Shown piece by piece: positions 1 through 15,300 of a stretch of 64,000 nucleotides of DNA (its first letter is position 1; each line of letters opens with the position of its first letter). The notes under the pieces are model-generated. The model was not told the origin of the DNA and did no database searches. It saw only the letters and a list, made by a program, of their open reading frames with translations. The DNA is from Tubiluchus corallicola (lineage: Eukaryota; Priapulida; Priapulimorpha; Priapulimorphida; Tubiluchidae): assembly GCA_030141605.1 (NCBI GenBank), contig JAQGDQ010000161.1, positions 372,001 through 436,000 of the forward strand, given 5' to 3'. A program made the translations under genes and the position numbers.

Positions 1-3000
1 CCAGACTCTCATCTTCCTCCTTTTCTGCTTTATCAGTGATGGCAGCTCTTTCAACAGGACCAGTTTTCTGTTTAAGGCTTTTAGCACGTTTGTGATCGGG
101 AAGATGCTCGGGTGGCTCAATACGAATGTCGGGATCCCAGATGCTAGGTGGCAGCACAATAGCATTGCTAAGAAACTCATCAATTCCACATAAGAGCTCT
201 TGACGAGTGAGGGCTTTATATACGACTTCGTGAAAGACCTGTAATAATGTGACACAATAAGCCTTTTCACAGTTCCTTTGATTGATAATGATCGTGAAAA
301 GGTCAAAGGTTAAGTGTACCATAATATTTGTGTACATATGTCAGAACCTTGCAGCCCATGCTATTGTAATAGGAGCTGTTTTAGCAGCTAACTAGAATCA
401 TTTATTCTTGTTCCCAGGCGAGATCCTGCTAGTAAATCACTCTGTATTGAACATACTAATGCATAATTATGTAAAGTCCTTGTAAAACAAGTGAAGTTAC
501 TGAAATGATGTGGCAGATGGCTTTGTTTTACCCACATGTCACGTGGCAGTTGTAGTTAAGACGCATTGCTGGGGTTCACTTAACCTTTGACCTACAGCAA
601 CTGTCCATACGCACAGCGAAACTGCCTTTTTGACGTTGTCATTACCGTAACATAATTTTCTAAAAAATTAGTTCAAACTTTTTGGTAATAGCATAGTTTA
701 TTAAACTTTATTTAAAGCAGTCAGATGAATTATACGCACATTATGCCATAACATGTAATCGAGATGTTAGCGATTTCATTCCTGATGTAATAAATGAATT
801 TAGGGTAATGAGTGCTATGAATTAAGGTGACAATGATTCAACTTAATAAAATGCAGTAACTAAATTCCTATAATTTAGTAATCTAACTGTGCAATCCCAT
901 ATTTTAGCCACCAACAAATGCAATGTATCTATCATTTATCATTGTTTCTCAAATACACGCAGAAAACGGTTTGGAAAATGCACCTTTTTCAACTTCCTTA
1001 TTCTCATGATGTATTCTCAAATCTCATAATGATATTACCTTCAATGTCTTCAGCATGTAGCTTCTTCAATTACATTTACATTATACGTCAAAAACAAATA
1101 AACAAGCTCAATTATTCACACAAATTCAGTAACAATACGACAAGCCATTACTTCGTCTGTCAGAAGGACTCCTAGGGCTCTGCCAATATGAGCATACTTC
1201 TGAGCACTGTCTCGCGGACCAAGCAGCATAAAACAGAATCTTGTGGGAATCATGACTTCAGTCATATTTGGAATGAAAACAGCTGGGTGAAGACGAACAA
1301 AGCAGCTGACAGTGTTCTGCAAGAAGTCGACCTCCCCCAGCAAGATGCTAGCCGACTCTGAACCATGTGGGATCTTATGCATCATGTATTCATGATGGGC
1401 CTACAATGAAAAATTTTAAAGTCATCCAAAACATGTGCTTGACATTTTGTTGTACTGTGTTTTAGTTTAACTGTGAAACATCAGATATGCAAAGACATGC
1501 AAAAAGTCTTGCTCCTTACAGCATTCGACTGCCAGGTTTTCTGTCGCAAGTTTTCTCTCTCACGGCAAACTCGTAATTTTGAACTGCTTTACGAGTTACT
1601 GTCGGCAAGTTATTGCAAACTCTCTGATAGTTGCTGCAAGCTGATGTACTGTTCTAATATGAATGTTTGGGCGAGTTTTTCTTCATACTTCTCCCAGCAA
1701 AGACTAGAGAAGTGAGAGTCAGTTCGCGCTTACATTTGGAGTTGCAATAAGTTTTGCTCTCTAGTCTGAACGCACTTGCTGGTTACTTGACGACTTACTG
1801 GCGAGAAAACTTGCTAGTCTGAACGTACCATTAATTACAATTATTGATTTCCATACTACCATGTGATGGCTATGTTAGCCCTAAAAATTTTGCAATTTAT
1901 TCTTGGTTTAGCTTGCTGATCTTCTGAAAATGTTTCCTATGTCATGTGAAGATGGCCACAGATTGTGGTTGAAATGACTGTGTGAATCAAAGCCAAATTT
2001 GTGTGCAAATCTGATGTTCCAGCTGGTCAAATTATCTGTGGTGATTTTTTTATTACAAAAAGTTGTAAATAGAAAAAATACAATAAACATGACTCAGTGA
2101 ATAGTAACGATTTTTTAGTGAAATAGTATATTATGGAAGTATGTCAACATTGTAATTTCACCACTCTCTCATTATTGGAAAAGCATATTGTCTATCAGCT
2201 TTACAGTAAAGAAAGCTATTCCACTATAAAAAAAGCCATTTGTCATAATGGATACAACATAATGGATACCATAGTAAAGGAATGGCTGACAAATTATTGA
2301 TAAATAATTACAAAATTTGACCAAAGCGATTGTAAGACAATTTGTGATTGTCAGTGAGACTACTAGTATATGCAAAAGTGGAAATGATTTAATAAGTATT
2401 ATAATAAGCAATAAATATTTACTAATAGAATTATTTTTTAAGAATAATAGGCCTGTAGCAATATGACAGACAGCACTAGCATGGTTCAACTAAAGACCAC
2501 AATAAAATAGCAAACCAAAAATGCTTTTTCCATTTTCCACTTTTGCTAGTTATTGGATATACAGCTATTATAATATTAATAATCTGTGTTGAAAAAGAAA
2601 TTTATTTGAAATATGGTTGTTTAGTAGATTTATTAGGCTTACCATCACCATAAAAACTAAATAAAAGTGGGAGGAAGCAACAAGTCAGCAACTAAAAATA
2701 GAAAAATAGTAAGTTGCTCTTTTTAATATAAAATAACACTTTTATTATGACAGTTGTTATTTCATATTAAAAAGAAATTCACAGTACAGATTATTTTAGT
2801 AGGTTTTTTATCTTATTTTAGTATAGCCTGTCTCTGTTTGATCTTGATATCATCAATTAATATTACAATTACATACTTAACATGTATTCAATTTCTTAAG
2901 CAAGTTAATAGATCAAAATTCACAGATTTGATGAAATCTTGTTCTAAGACTACTATCAAACTTCTAAGATGTGCTTAGTTCACACACATCACACAATCAA

Positions 3001-3303
3001 TAATACAGATCATGCCATTCGATACAATATAACAATTACGCAAAACGTGATCAGATGTGGTTTCTTTAAGACTACCACAGATACATGCAGACACATATAT
3101 AGAGTACAGACCTATTGTTTTTTCTTGGCAATTATCCAGAAATCCAGGAATATGCACGACATTATAATCATTATCCCTGAACACACATTATTATATGTAA
3201 CAAAGATCATATAAATTAGAACTATTACAGAAGAATCTCTCTCTCTGAATTTTTTTTAATCTAACATTTTATTTCACAATACAATCTCACACAAATGATA
3301 AAT

Positions 3304-3394
<91 letters not shown>

Positions 3395-6300
3395 CTCTCT
3401 CTTTTGCTCTACTCATTACCAATACCAAGATGTTGGCTTGAAAAAACAAAATGTGCAGTCAAAAGTGCAAGTCTCAAAAAACTATTCTGAATCATTCTCA
3501 TCTACAGTTGTGCTTTTCCACGTCAGAAAGAGAAGTTAAAAAATAGAGAAAGCATCTAACCCAAACCAATTAGTGAAATTATTGTTTTAGCTGCCCGCTT
3601 TATAGGAGTGTCAAAAAAATTTTGCAAAAAAGGTAAATTCGGGTACGTGCGGGATTTTCAAGCATGCCGTCTTTTTGCAAAACTTTTTGACTACTCCTAT
3701 ATAAAAGAAATACAAATAATTCTAATTCGTACCATACCCATAAATATGCGTTTATCCATGAATTTACTCTACCTAAAGGCTAATAAATAATGTTACTCAT
3801 TAAATAATATCAAAATAACAAAAAATCGTCTAGTAATTAAACAAAACATGAACAATTGGTCTACTAGGCAGAACGGCCGTTTACACGCCTCAGATATAAT
3901 ACAAGTTTGACGAGTGTAAAAAGTTTATAAATTTTAAAACCATTAACCTTATTACATAATCTGCTACGTAGGTCTTTCTCACTTGCTTTTCTTTGTCGCA
4001 AGAATTCATCTATTAACGGAATGGTTTAAATCTCTAGGGTACGTAGCAGATAGGTTGTTGAAAGTTAAGCATTATTAGATCTGCCCTTGCCCTTACGTCA
4101 TTGGCATAATCCTCAGTTAAGAAAAGCTATGTACTAAAAACAAAGAAATTGGGCTACGTATCATAATTTAGCATCATTTTTATAGCATCATACGCTCGAG
4201 CGACAACTGTTAAGTGAAAACAATTAACAACATCCACGATATTTTGAACTCGGAATGAAAGTAAATTTTTTGCTTGAATACGCAATTCCAAGTCAGTGCT
4301 TCCCTGTAATAAGACTGATAATTTAGTATCTATAGCTGACCTTCAAAAGCCACTACGTCAAAAAGCAAGAGCGAGTGAATGGTTGCCCCATTGAAATTGG
4401 ATCTCATTTAAAAATGCTGGATCATTTAATAGACAATTAGATAAAGTTTGTGTTAAATAAAGCCATTAAAACAACGTTCATAATATAGAAATATGTTATG
4501 AATTGAAGGCCACATTAACCATAGATCAGCAGCCTAACTTGCATAATCCAAGGGCAGATCATAATCAGGGCCCACTCGTCTTACATAACCTTTAGTCAAA
4601 AAGTAAAATTCAGCCAGACTAGCGAAATTTTTGGCGAATGAATATCTCCATACTCTGACCTGCTTTCAACCTACTGTGACTAGTATAACAGAATTTTGGC
4701 TAAAAAATCGACTATAACTAAAATTTTGACTAAAAAATTCGTAAGAGAGCTGGTCCTGCAAAATCTGTGCTTATCACAGATCTGTTAGATATAAAACCGT
4801 ATAATAGCATAAAAATGATACGTATATGCTTATAGTCCTGAAACAAAACGTTTTTAAAATTATTTAAACGACTTTTCACGACAATAATTTACCCGTGTTA
4901 ATAGCACAACAAAAGAGCATGCGCCACAGCATAAGGGATGCAAAACATATTGCAAAAGAACCCGCTCAGAATTAAGCACAGTTACTTCACAGCTCAAACA
5001 AATCACATAATTCACAGCTCAAAACTACACAATAGATTTTACATATTCTAAATTAACAAAGCATTTTGTTCTAATCAGTTTTAAATTCTGCAAATATGAA
5101 ATTGATAGGTACCAAAAGGCTCAAAAATTTCACAATTAGCCAACAGCTACTGATAAATTGTTTAGCAAATTGGGCCCTAGCAAATTATGTTCTAACAGGT
5201 GTGAAAGGAGTGCGCTAGCATTACAGTTTGGAAATGCATGCATAGCACAATGGAAATACACACAAAAGACAAATATTATAATGCTTCTATAGAATAGTTT
5301 TTTATGTTGATAAGTCTATGCATTGTCAAGTTCTAGTTGGTCTGCCCTTAGGAGATACAACTTATTCTTGAACCAGTTCATTAATAGCTTCAAAAAACGT
5401 GCAAATAAAATACCTTTTGCTGTGTGTCAACTTCATCCACAGCTTCAACATAATTGTGGGATAGCTGTGCATCTGGCACGTCGTTTGTGAAGTCGGGCAC
5501 ACTGCTATCCTTACCGCCGCCCTTCATATGTGATATGGCTGAAAAAAAGATGTTTGTGTAGTGCCTACCCTGCAGGCTGGTATACAGTATCTAACAGCAG
5601 GAAGTCTTTATCAAGTTCATGGTTGTCAGTCAGTCACAATTAAGCCAAATAACTTATTTCTAATCTTTCAAGAAGAGATGGTAAACCAGCAGAAGTCTTG
5701 TTCAAATTTATACCTCAGTCAGATCAACAGCCGCGGCCTTCCGGCGATGAAGCTGCTCAAAAGCAATTTTCCTGACAGACACACGTCCATTTAATAACTA
5801 GGCCCAGAACTGTTTAACTTCAGTCACAAAGCAGAAACCGTTTCAATACCCTCATACTTTCAATACTCAGCTGTTTCAATACCCTGAGATGTTTACACAC
5901 GATCAACTATTCATGACAGCCTTGTTACAAGACGTTAGACAAGGTGGTGATGTATCATCGCTCTTGTTTCAGGTTCACATCACGTAATCACAGAAACAGT
6001 TACTTTGCTAAAAATTCGTCTAATTATAAAAATGAATTTTAAACTGCATCTATGAAATACGTTTACTGGATTCTCCGCTGTGGGCAACAATGGTATATTA
6101 GATTTGCTAACAATGAGTAATTTATCGAAAGAGCTTCATCTACATACAAGTAATAGGCCTAACGCAGAGCTCTGCTGCCGCTGAAAAGTTGAGCGAGCCC
6201 TTAAACTCTGACTTAGTAAATTCCGGGACGTCACTCATACGCCAGAATAATCCACGGTGCTTTGGACCTGAGGTTATCTGTTGATTGCACATGTTTTCTT

Positions 6301-9300
6301 CCTGAAACCTATCTTTACTAATACAGAAGCGTACCAGTATATTTACAAATCAACTATTCGACTTTTCATGGAGTAATGCAGTAACATCTGGGCTGATGCC
6401 TCATCTTGTTCACCTTAACCTACTTGACAGATTGCAAAAAGCGTATTGCATCGTATCAATCTAGTTAGGGGTCAAACCCAAGTCCCTTGCTCATCGAAAG
6501 TTAGTTGCTATGTTAAGCCTTTTCTGTCCCTACTTCTTTAGATGATGTTCTCAAGACCTCTTGCCACTGGCTCTTAGATGCTGACTGTTAGTTCGAAGTA
6601 CTCGCTTTTCTGTTGCTTCTCATAGGCGTACCTTGGACATTACTACATGTGGAATAACTGCTTAAAATCGAGTTTCGTCCCCTGGGGCTTCTTATCTGTG
6701 GAGTCCTCTACCAGAAAATTATTTCCCCGAAAACTACAACCTCGCTTGATTCAAGAAGAACATCAGCTCTTCTCTTCTATCGCCTGTACAGTAGCTACAC
6801 AAATTCTATTTTTTGAACATATTTTTTGGACATCTTCTCCTCTTTATTGTAACGATGTAGCCTCTTACCGTAATGGCTTTCAGCCTCATTTAGGGCGATT
6901 TATATAAAAATAATGCTAATGAGGTAGTGTAAAGTCGCAAAACACATAAAAAAAACCGTGAAAGTACTAAAATGTGGTAAAGTTGGATATACCTGCACAG
7001 TTAACCAAACTGGCTTAGGTAATAAAGGGCACAATAAGCTCAACACAATATCAGTCAATACTTTTCAACTTAGATTCATAGGGAAAAATATAAATGACTA
7101 AAACGATGAGTATATCAACAAAGCACAGGGCCAGCCCTAGGTAGTTTGACTCCTTAGGCAAAAGTACTTTGGCGTTGGCGCCCGCTAGGCAAAAGTGACG
7201 CCGCCTTCTTAAAGGCAACCCCTTCCCCATGGTCCCATTTGAAACTGAATTATGTTATATATAATGAAGTATAATAGTACCTGTGTGTTAAGTTATACAT
7301 GTGCTATACTGTGCTAATTAACTCAAGTTAATTGTCTACCTACAGCTGCTTTGTGATGATTTCATTTGAAATAGAATTTATGAAACCACTGTACGCAGAC
7401 AGCCTCCTAAAGCAAGCAAAATTTCTTCAATTTCTGTTGCACGTACTTATTATACACACTCTTGGCTTAAATTTCCACACAGTCCTTTCATTAAAAAATT
7501 TTGATATAGTAATTCTTCTTTTTCACGTACGTCTATTTCACTAGTTTCATCACCTTCGCTAGCTGCAACTCTGGTTTGGTAGCAAATATTTCATTAGCGA
7601 ATCTGTTCGAAACGTTTTCTGCTTTTCATTTCCTATATTATCCTGCTGAAGGCCTCGATTCTTATAGGTCTATCAGCTAAAATTAGATAAATGCTATTGC
7701 AAGAAAGTTTTTTTATTACGGAAGGAGTCGTTTGACTAGAAAATAATGCAAGTAGTTCGTGTTATTTAATTAAAGTGTTGTGCACTTAAGCAGTACACAT
7801 ACACTGTAGTTAATGCTTCAGCCAAAGTTAAAAATTAATGACTTAAAGGACAAGAAAAGGGGTACCTGAAGTAGGTTTCAGAAAAATCGCCTTAAAAATT
7901 ATATTACTTTATAGCAATTTTATGTGTATATCTTACTCGCACTGAAAGGAATTTTAGTGTAATTTCATTTTAAATCTCCCGCAATACTGTTCCGATGTCG
8001 CCATTACATAACGTCATGTACCAAACGTAAATCAAGGGAAGAAAAGGCAATGTTAAACTATGTCTCAAAAGACTTTCCGTGCAAATCTATGTTACTTAGC
8101 TTTTTGCTTACCTGCTAAAAAGACTCATGTAACTAGAAAAGAAAATTATTAATTATTTAAAATGTTTTCACCAATTGGTAAAATGTCGCTGACTCACCCT
8201 CCAGGGTGCACCACTCACTAACCAAAAAACGTATTTTAATCTTATTGACAAGATACAGTCATTTTAAATTTTATTTAGTTAGTGACTTTTGCCCTACAAA
8301 TGCTCTAATTATTTTTTCAAACTTTACAAAATGTCATCTGAACTTGTTTCAAATGACCTGTCGTGAAAATGGCTGCGTCTAACGGTCATCGCGGGAGTTT
8401 AAATTTACAAGTTATATACAGCGTGACTGCCGATTGAAGTCCTGCACGCAAAAAGGCAGTACGTCAGTGATATAAAATTTCAAAACGAATTTTTTAAGCT
8501 TTATGTTTATGAAGGGTTTTCTTGTGCTTTAAGAACTCGGCGTCCGCCAAAATTTGGCGCCCTAGGCAACTGCCTAGTTCGCCTAGCGGTAGTGCCGGCC
8601 CTGACAAAGCTATATTCACACTGCGATTGACTATGACTCAGCGCACTGATTTTCTAAATATTAATAAACATGTTTTCAAAACATCAGCAATCAGCTGTTG
8701 ATCTGAACCATGACCAGATTTTGCAAAAACATATTTGACTATCTGAAAAAAGGCACAAAGCCGCGCGTGCGTTGACCTTAAACTATTAATGGCAGCAGTA
8801 ATGTCTACATAAGATAAGACCGAACTAATATGCTTAATCTTATCAGGGTAAAATAAATAAATACACTACAGGAATAACGACAACAGTAACACAATGACGT
8901 GGTTAGTATGGTAAGCATAATGGAGCTGAAGCACCACTTCAGCTCGTCTGTTCAGACGTGGCTTCCTTCCACTGTTATGCTGTTACTGCCTGTTAGTGCT
9001 CAGTAAATTCCAGCAATGCACTAATTTCAAAAGATTAGAACACGTTAAACACCAACCAACCAGGTCAGTAGAGCAGCCTGTACTAGGGAGCAACAAAAAG
9101 TGGTGAGAGACTGAGAGCGATGGTTAAGCGATACAGATTCTGATGGTTTCACATTAGTAAGCTTGACAGGTAGTAACAATGGAGTTCATCGACCTTATCT
9201 TTGGAAAGTTTACTGTATAAGGAAATTCACAGATATCATAGCGCCGTATTTATATAGGGCTTTACAGATATTTTTGGTACCATACACTTCTAGTCTTGTA

Positions 9301-12300
9301 ACTCTTCCTGATCTCTCGTTTAGTCAGTTTAAAAAAATAACGAAATGATTGCTACAATTTTTTGCTTTGAACCAAGGACATCTTAACTAATCACTCAACT
9401 AAATTTTAGCTCAACTGGGTAAATACTTTTAGAGTTGAAAAAAGCGTGAAGGACAAGGTGCGTGAGTGAATGAATGAAGGAATCGCCAGATTTTTTCTAT
9501 AACCTAAGCTAACCCTCGGGGAATGTATACAATACTAATTGTATGACAGCACAAGATTTCTTGGTTCAACTACTACACAGTAGCTAGTAGCATATTATAG
9601 TCACATCAAGGCAAAACAAATTTGCGGTTTCAGTAAGTTGTGGGTGGTAGCTGGTAAGCTTTTCAGCTACTTAACTTATTAGGAAGAGCAACCTACAATG
9701 CAGACGATGTTGTTTTTTCCGTTGTCAAGGACAAACCAATATATATCACGCTTTCTATAGCTATACAAACTAATACCTTACATCCAGCAAACAGAAACTA
9801 GTCCGGAATGCGAAGCATTGGATTAATCGCTTATTGAGTTTTTCTGCCTAACTGCCTCGGTAAGTCACTTGGAACAGCATTTTCAGTTGTCACAGAATTT
9901 GCTTTTCGTAAAAATTTAGAATACGGAGTAACTATATTGTGACGTCACAATATAAAAACCAGTTAAAAAACTTAAGATAAGATAAGATGCTTATTCAGGA
10001 TAATCTTGAATGAGCAGAAGCTCTCTGACAACAAGATCCTGATTGGTGCTCTGCAAGTATTTTAAAAATTTAAAAACATGAATACATTTAATAAACAATA
10101 ATAAAATTTCGCAAAGATATACAATATACAAAAAACTACGCAAGTACTGGATCTAATACAAGATATTGTGATGCCACGATATTACATAAACATTTTAAAA
10201 TGAATGAGATGCGCAACATGACACAATAGACCTCTTTATAGAGTTACTGTAAAAGCGAGTAAAAAAGTATTTAGCTGATTCTCTAGTTGGCCAGAAATGA
10301 AAAAGAGAAAAGTGCAAAAATCTGGACCCATCTGCTTCTGGTAAAACGTAAATTAGGATCTATTTGCTGGAAAAAGGAAAGTATGCAAAGGAAAAGCGTA
10401 AATTAATCCTAGTTTGACTGAGACAGTCAATGTACGTACATCAGCCCCTAGATTCATAAAAAACTTCAAACGCGAGCAGACTTATGCTTGTTTGTTGTAA
10501 GAACGATAAAAACACATCTACAGCTGGTATCACTGAACAAATAGTTCCGATGGTATCAAGTTCTAAACTATCTGTAAACAACTGGCAAATTTAACAGATC
10601 TTAAGATGCATATAGAGTTAAAAGTGTAAAATCTTCGTAAGCAATCCTCTCCTTAAAGTCTGGATACATGTAATTTGAAGCAGCAAAACTACTTGCCAGG
10701 CAAATAAACGGCAAAAACAAAATTTAAAGGAAAACAGGGTGATTTTTCATATCATTCCGCATTTTGAAGCAAGGTGAAGAGTATACATTTTAACATCTAT
10801 AATAATACCAAAAGCGCTTCTGATAATTAAATTATAGGTTGAAAAGTTAATTAATGGGAGGGGGCGAGTGATGACATCACAACTGAAAATAATTTTCAAC
10901 AGCGCAAACGTTCCATGAGCACGCACGTGTTTGCATAAGCGAAAACTGCTAAGCACAGTGTTGCTGTACTACAGTCAGTGTGATATTCAAAAACGTGGCA
11001 AATTTAAAATTTTTAAAAGTTTCAAGTTTATCACTGTAATCACGCATGAGCTCTGGAACGTGTGTATTACGTCACAACCGAACACCGTCAGATCTGAACT
11101 GAGAGGTGCAAGACCTGCTTCTTTTGCAATGCATTTCGGAGATAGAGTAGCTAGTGCCCATCTAACTACCAAATGGCCAAATGCATGTAACAGCAAAGAA
11201 CTATAAGCGCAAACACGAAATTGCATTCTTGTGATAACAATTCTTTCACGTTAATCATTCTAAAAAAATAGCATGTTCTCTTTCAATATTTTATGGAGTG
11301 ATAGATTGCTTCAGCTATAGTTTAAGATAGGGTACACTTTCCCTGTTACAAAACTCTCCAGACCTACTAATATAATAATATTAAAATGAGATAATAATTT
11401 CTTTTGTAAAACTATTGCTAAACTCAAATGTGGAGTAATCTTGTATTGTTCGTAAGACAAGTACAGATTTATCAAATGTCAACGTTATGCTGTCTGATTG
11501 CCGCTATTCCTCTAACTGTTCATTCTCCTTAGAAAGTTTTTGTAAACTTATATGTCACAACTACATGAAGTTTAAAGATTTCAATCAGAAAACTGCAAAA
11601 TTGGCTATCGTGTCATCTTTTATTGTTTTTAAACCCAAAAACGAACCAGAGTGGGCAGATCCAATCTTTTTAGTTCTGCAAATGTTTTAGTCCTGTTTTA
11701 CAATTTAATTTTGACTATATTATCACTGCAATAATTTTAGGCAATATACAACTTTTTATAATATCGAAATCAACTTATAACAATGTATTGCGTTATTTTA
11801 TCATGAAATTTGATCTCAATTCTGCACTTTTTAATCTACATTGCACCAGTCTTTAAGACTAGTATACATCTTCTGTTCATATATTTATATACTGCTTGTC
11901 AGATTACGTGTAGTGTGTGTGTTACAGTGTACATTTGTTTTTGTGTGTGTAATTCCTGCTTTTGGACTAAAAGTCCAACTAATGGAATGTATTTCTTTTA
12001 TTTATAACAACTAAAATGATATTATACTACTAGATGACAGATTACAAAATTTAATGACCAACTGTGAAACAATACAGCTAAAGCTTATTAGATTAGCCAA
12101 ACCATGAAAAAGCTCAGATGGCATGGTATATTATAAGCTACTTACTTTTGATAAGAGGCATCGCTTTTCTGATAAGCTGATGAGTAAATTTGGTGAGGAG
12201 GACACTACGAACGGCTTCAGCTTGTTCATTGTCCACCTGACCCTCAGCTTCCAGTTTTTCCACAATAACATCTGCAGAAAGAAATGATAAAAATGAAACA

Positions 12301-15300
12301 ACTTTTTAACCAAATGTTAAAGAATGATATTTTAATCTCTCAAAAACCCCGGTAGTAGGGACAGTACGTAAGATTCTTTATAGGAAGGCAGCTGTTAGGG
12401 TCTACTCTAACTTTCAAACTAATATTCTCTACACGGGATATCTTGTTACTTTTTCAAATCGTTATTGTTATATCTGTAGTTTTTAGCGCGAGTTTTTCAC
12501 GTATTGTTCATTTTCATGTTTTACGTGTGATACTAATACGTAACTGAACTACATGTGTATGTAGATTTGAATAAATAAATAAATAAATAATGATGATGAT
12601 GATGTTAATGATAATGATAGCTATAATTTGTATTTCTCCTCATTAAATACTGAGTAAACGACAATTTATGTATAAATTGGCAGTTTAGTTAACATCTCAA
12701 AAATCTTGTAGAAGAGAGATAACTTGAGTAACCCATCATCACAAATATTTCTTTCAAAAAGAGTGTACGACATATAAGCAATTATACTTTTAGTCTGGGA
12801 TTATAAATAATAACTTGCATTTTACCTATGTTCAACAGAGGGACATAGACTTTCACCCTAAAAGAATTAAAACTTACACTGACATGTTTACCAAAAATAT
12901 GAGGAAAATAACATGTCTGTCTTTCTCTACCATCGTCTAAAAATTTGCTAACAGTACTTTATGAAAAACTTTGATTAACTTTGCTCAAAACAACCAAAAA
13001 ATAAGGAACATGTTATTAATGATATACTGCAACATTGCCGTAGCATTGCAATACTAAATAACATGAAACATTTGACGTTTTTAGTAATCGAGTGACAACA
13101 AAATGGTTCGTGAAGCGGATTAAGTTAGGGTAAGGGTTAGGGAATTTAAATTGTGAAGAATTGTTAACTCCAATTCCCATTTTGATATACAGTACTTGAA
13201 TTATTTTTGAAGATGCTCTTATTAAGCGATATGAAATTAGAACAGGATTGTTACTAAAAGTGTAATAATATTTAGTGCATTTGAAATTGTGTTTCAACGT
13301 TGTCAGCCAACGATAGTTTAAAAAGTTGTCTGGGCAAATTTTTCAGTGTAAAATGTTTGACAAACGACTTTACACTACAATGAATTTGGTATCAGAAATG
13401 GAGAGAGTCCCCCGAGAAGCAATAAAAGGAAGCTCTCAAGACGCACAGTGACATTAAATGTATGATATAGGTACGTTTAATGGGTGGTCATTATTTACAC
13501 ATACGAATGGTAGATAGGAAAGCTTTTCAGTCGTAAATGACGTTAACTGGTTATTGAGAAAGCACGCGTATAAATGTGAAAATTCAAGACGTGTGAAGCA
13601 AGTGCCAACGTAAATGACGTCACGGGGGGGGGGAGCGTAGCGTAGATACGTATGAACCGCTGCATCAGGTGATTCGAACCAGCAAACTTAACAGCGTTTA
13701 AGTAGAAATTTATTATTTTTTATAACATATATAGGTTGCCACAACTCCTGATTTGGCCCGGAGTGTCCTGAAATTCGTATTTGGTCGGATTTTTGAAAAA
13801 TTCTGAAATCTCCTGATTTCGGCCACCACGTTGACATCTTGCATGCTATTAAACCGTTCCATAAGGCTAAGCTAAAGACAGCGAAATCTTTGCTAAATTA
13901 AATAGTAAACTTATTAAATTAAATAGTAAACGGTTACATGTCTTCCATTTAATGCACAATGCAAGTATTCTTCCGGTTTAGCTTTAATTCACTTAACGTA
14001 AATCATCTATCTCCAGAAATCTCAAAAACCTAAGAAATGCAGTGGGAAAGGGGAAGAACTCCAAAAAATGCTGCACACTGCTTACATTTTTGTAAATTTT
14101 AGGGTTTTAGGAATTTTTAGAGTCTCAAGAAATTTGTACTACTTTGTGGTTTAAATTTCTTTATTTTTGTTTCTCAAAAATGCCTCATAAAACGTCTAAA
14201 ATACAGAGGGCGCCGTCACCCCTGGATCTTAACTCCTGATTTCGGTTCGTGACGAGGTGGCAACCCTAAAAAGTGTGCCTGTACCTAACAAATAAAGACT
14301 AAAGCAACCACTCATTTAATAAATAGTTCATCCTATAAAGTGTCGTTTTGAGAAACCATGAACTATAAAAATCTTGAAAAAAGAAAGTTTCGTTAATATC
14401 CATCATCAGCTAAAATCGTAGATAAATAATTAGCATAGTAATCAAACTGTCATACAATTTAGTTAAATTAACTCCCATAACTAACTAGACGTAAAACAAA
14501 CAGCACCACCTCAGCATTACAGCAATAACCACTCTACTGAAAAATTAATTTCAATGTAATAACGTATCAATAATAGCAAGTAATATCAATTTTTCTTAAC
14601 TACGTGCTTTTGCATTTGGTTATAAAACAAAAAAGATGTTCAGATATGTGCACATTTTGCCGCCCTAACACCGATTATAAACGATGTAAACCAATTGATG
14701 TCTGTAGCATCAAGAAGCCACACACATTGGTTTCACTGATTCACACTAAACTAAGCACTAGGAAATGGTATTGTCTCTGTCTTCAACGCATGAAAGTTCG
14801 TTGGACTAACCGGATAAACCGCACTGCCAACTATTCCTATGAGCATTCTTGTCATTATAAATGTGAACCTCATAAATGTAAATGTAACGCAGCTCTGAAA
14901 TTAGGTTTTGGGTAAAAGCTCTTATAAATATCCTCGCAAATTTTCGCAAACCATGGGAAACCCGCTTCAGTAGAGAAAGTAATTATTTGTTTGTTATTAT
15001 AAAATTTTCGTTTTGGCTTGTAAAGCAGCCCGAAAGCTTTGCAGCACGCCCAAGCTCAAGACCCAGTGTGCATGTATAAACCTTCATTTAAAAACGCGCC
15101 TAGCTTTAAAATGTTAGTTTTAACTTCTAATATCACCTCAGCAAATTTTGTGAGTAATCGGCTAGTTATATTTATAAAAAGTTTAAAAAGCATTTTTCCA
15201 TAAAATGTAAGTATAAAATGTAAATATATCAGTCATTTGATTAAAATAAACAATATATGGGAAAAAAACTTGCATTACAATTACTCTAACTAAATCTTAA

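Noticed and set aside
1480-1830. Possible MITE with AGTCTGAACG motifs
   Set aside because: The motif repeats in direct orientation only, and no inverted end or target duplication could be located.
3261-3490. 62-codon ORFs of Arg/Glu and Ser/Leu on both strands
   Set aside because: They only translate a TC dinucleotide repeat; the same holds for ORFs at 23998-24180, 25507-25719 and 51842-52085.
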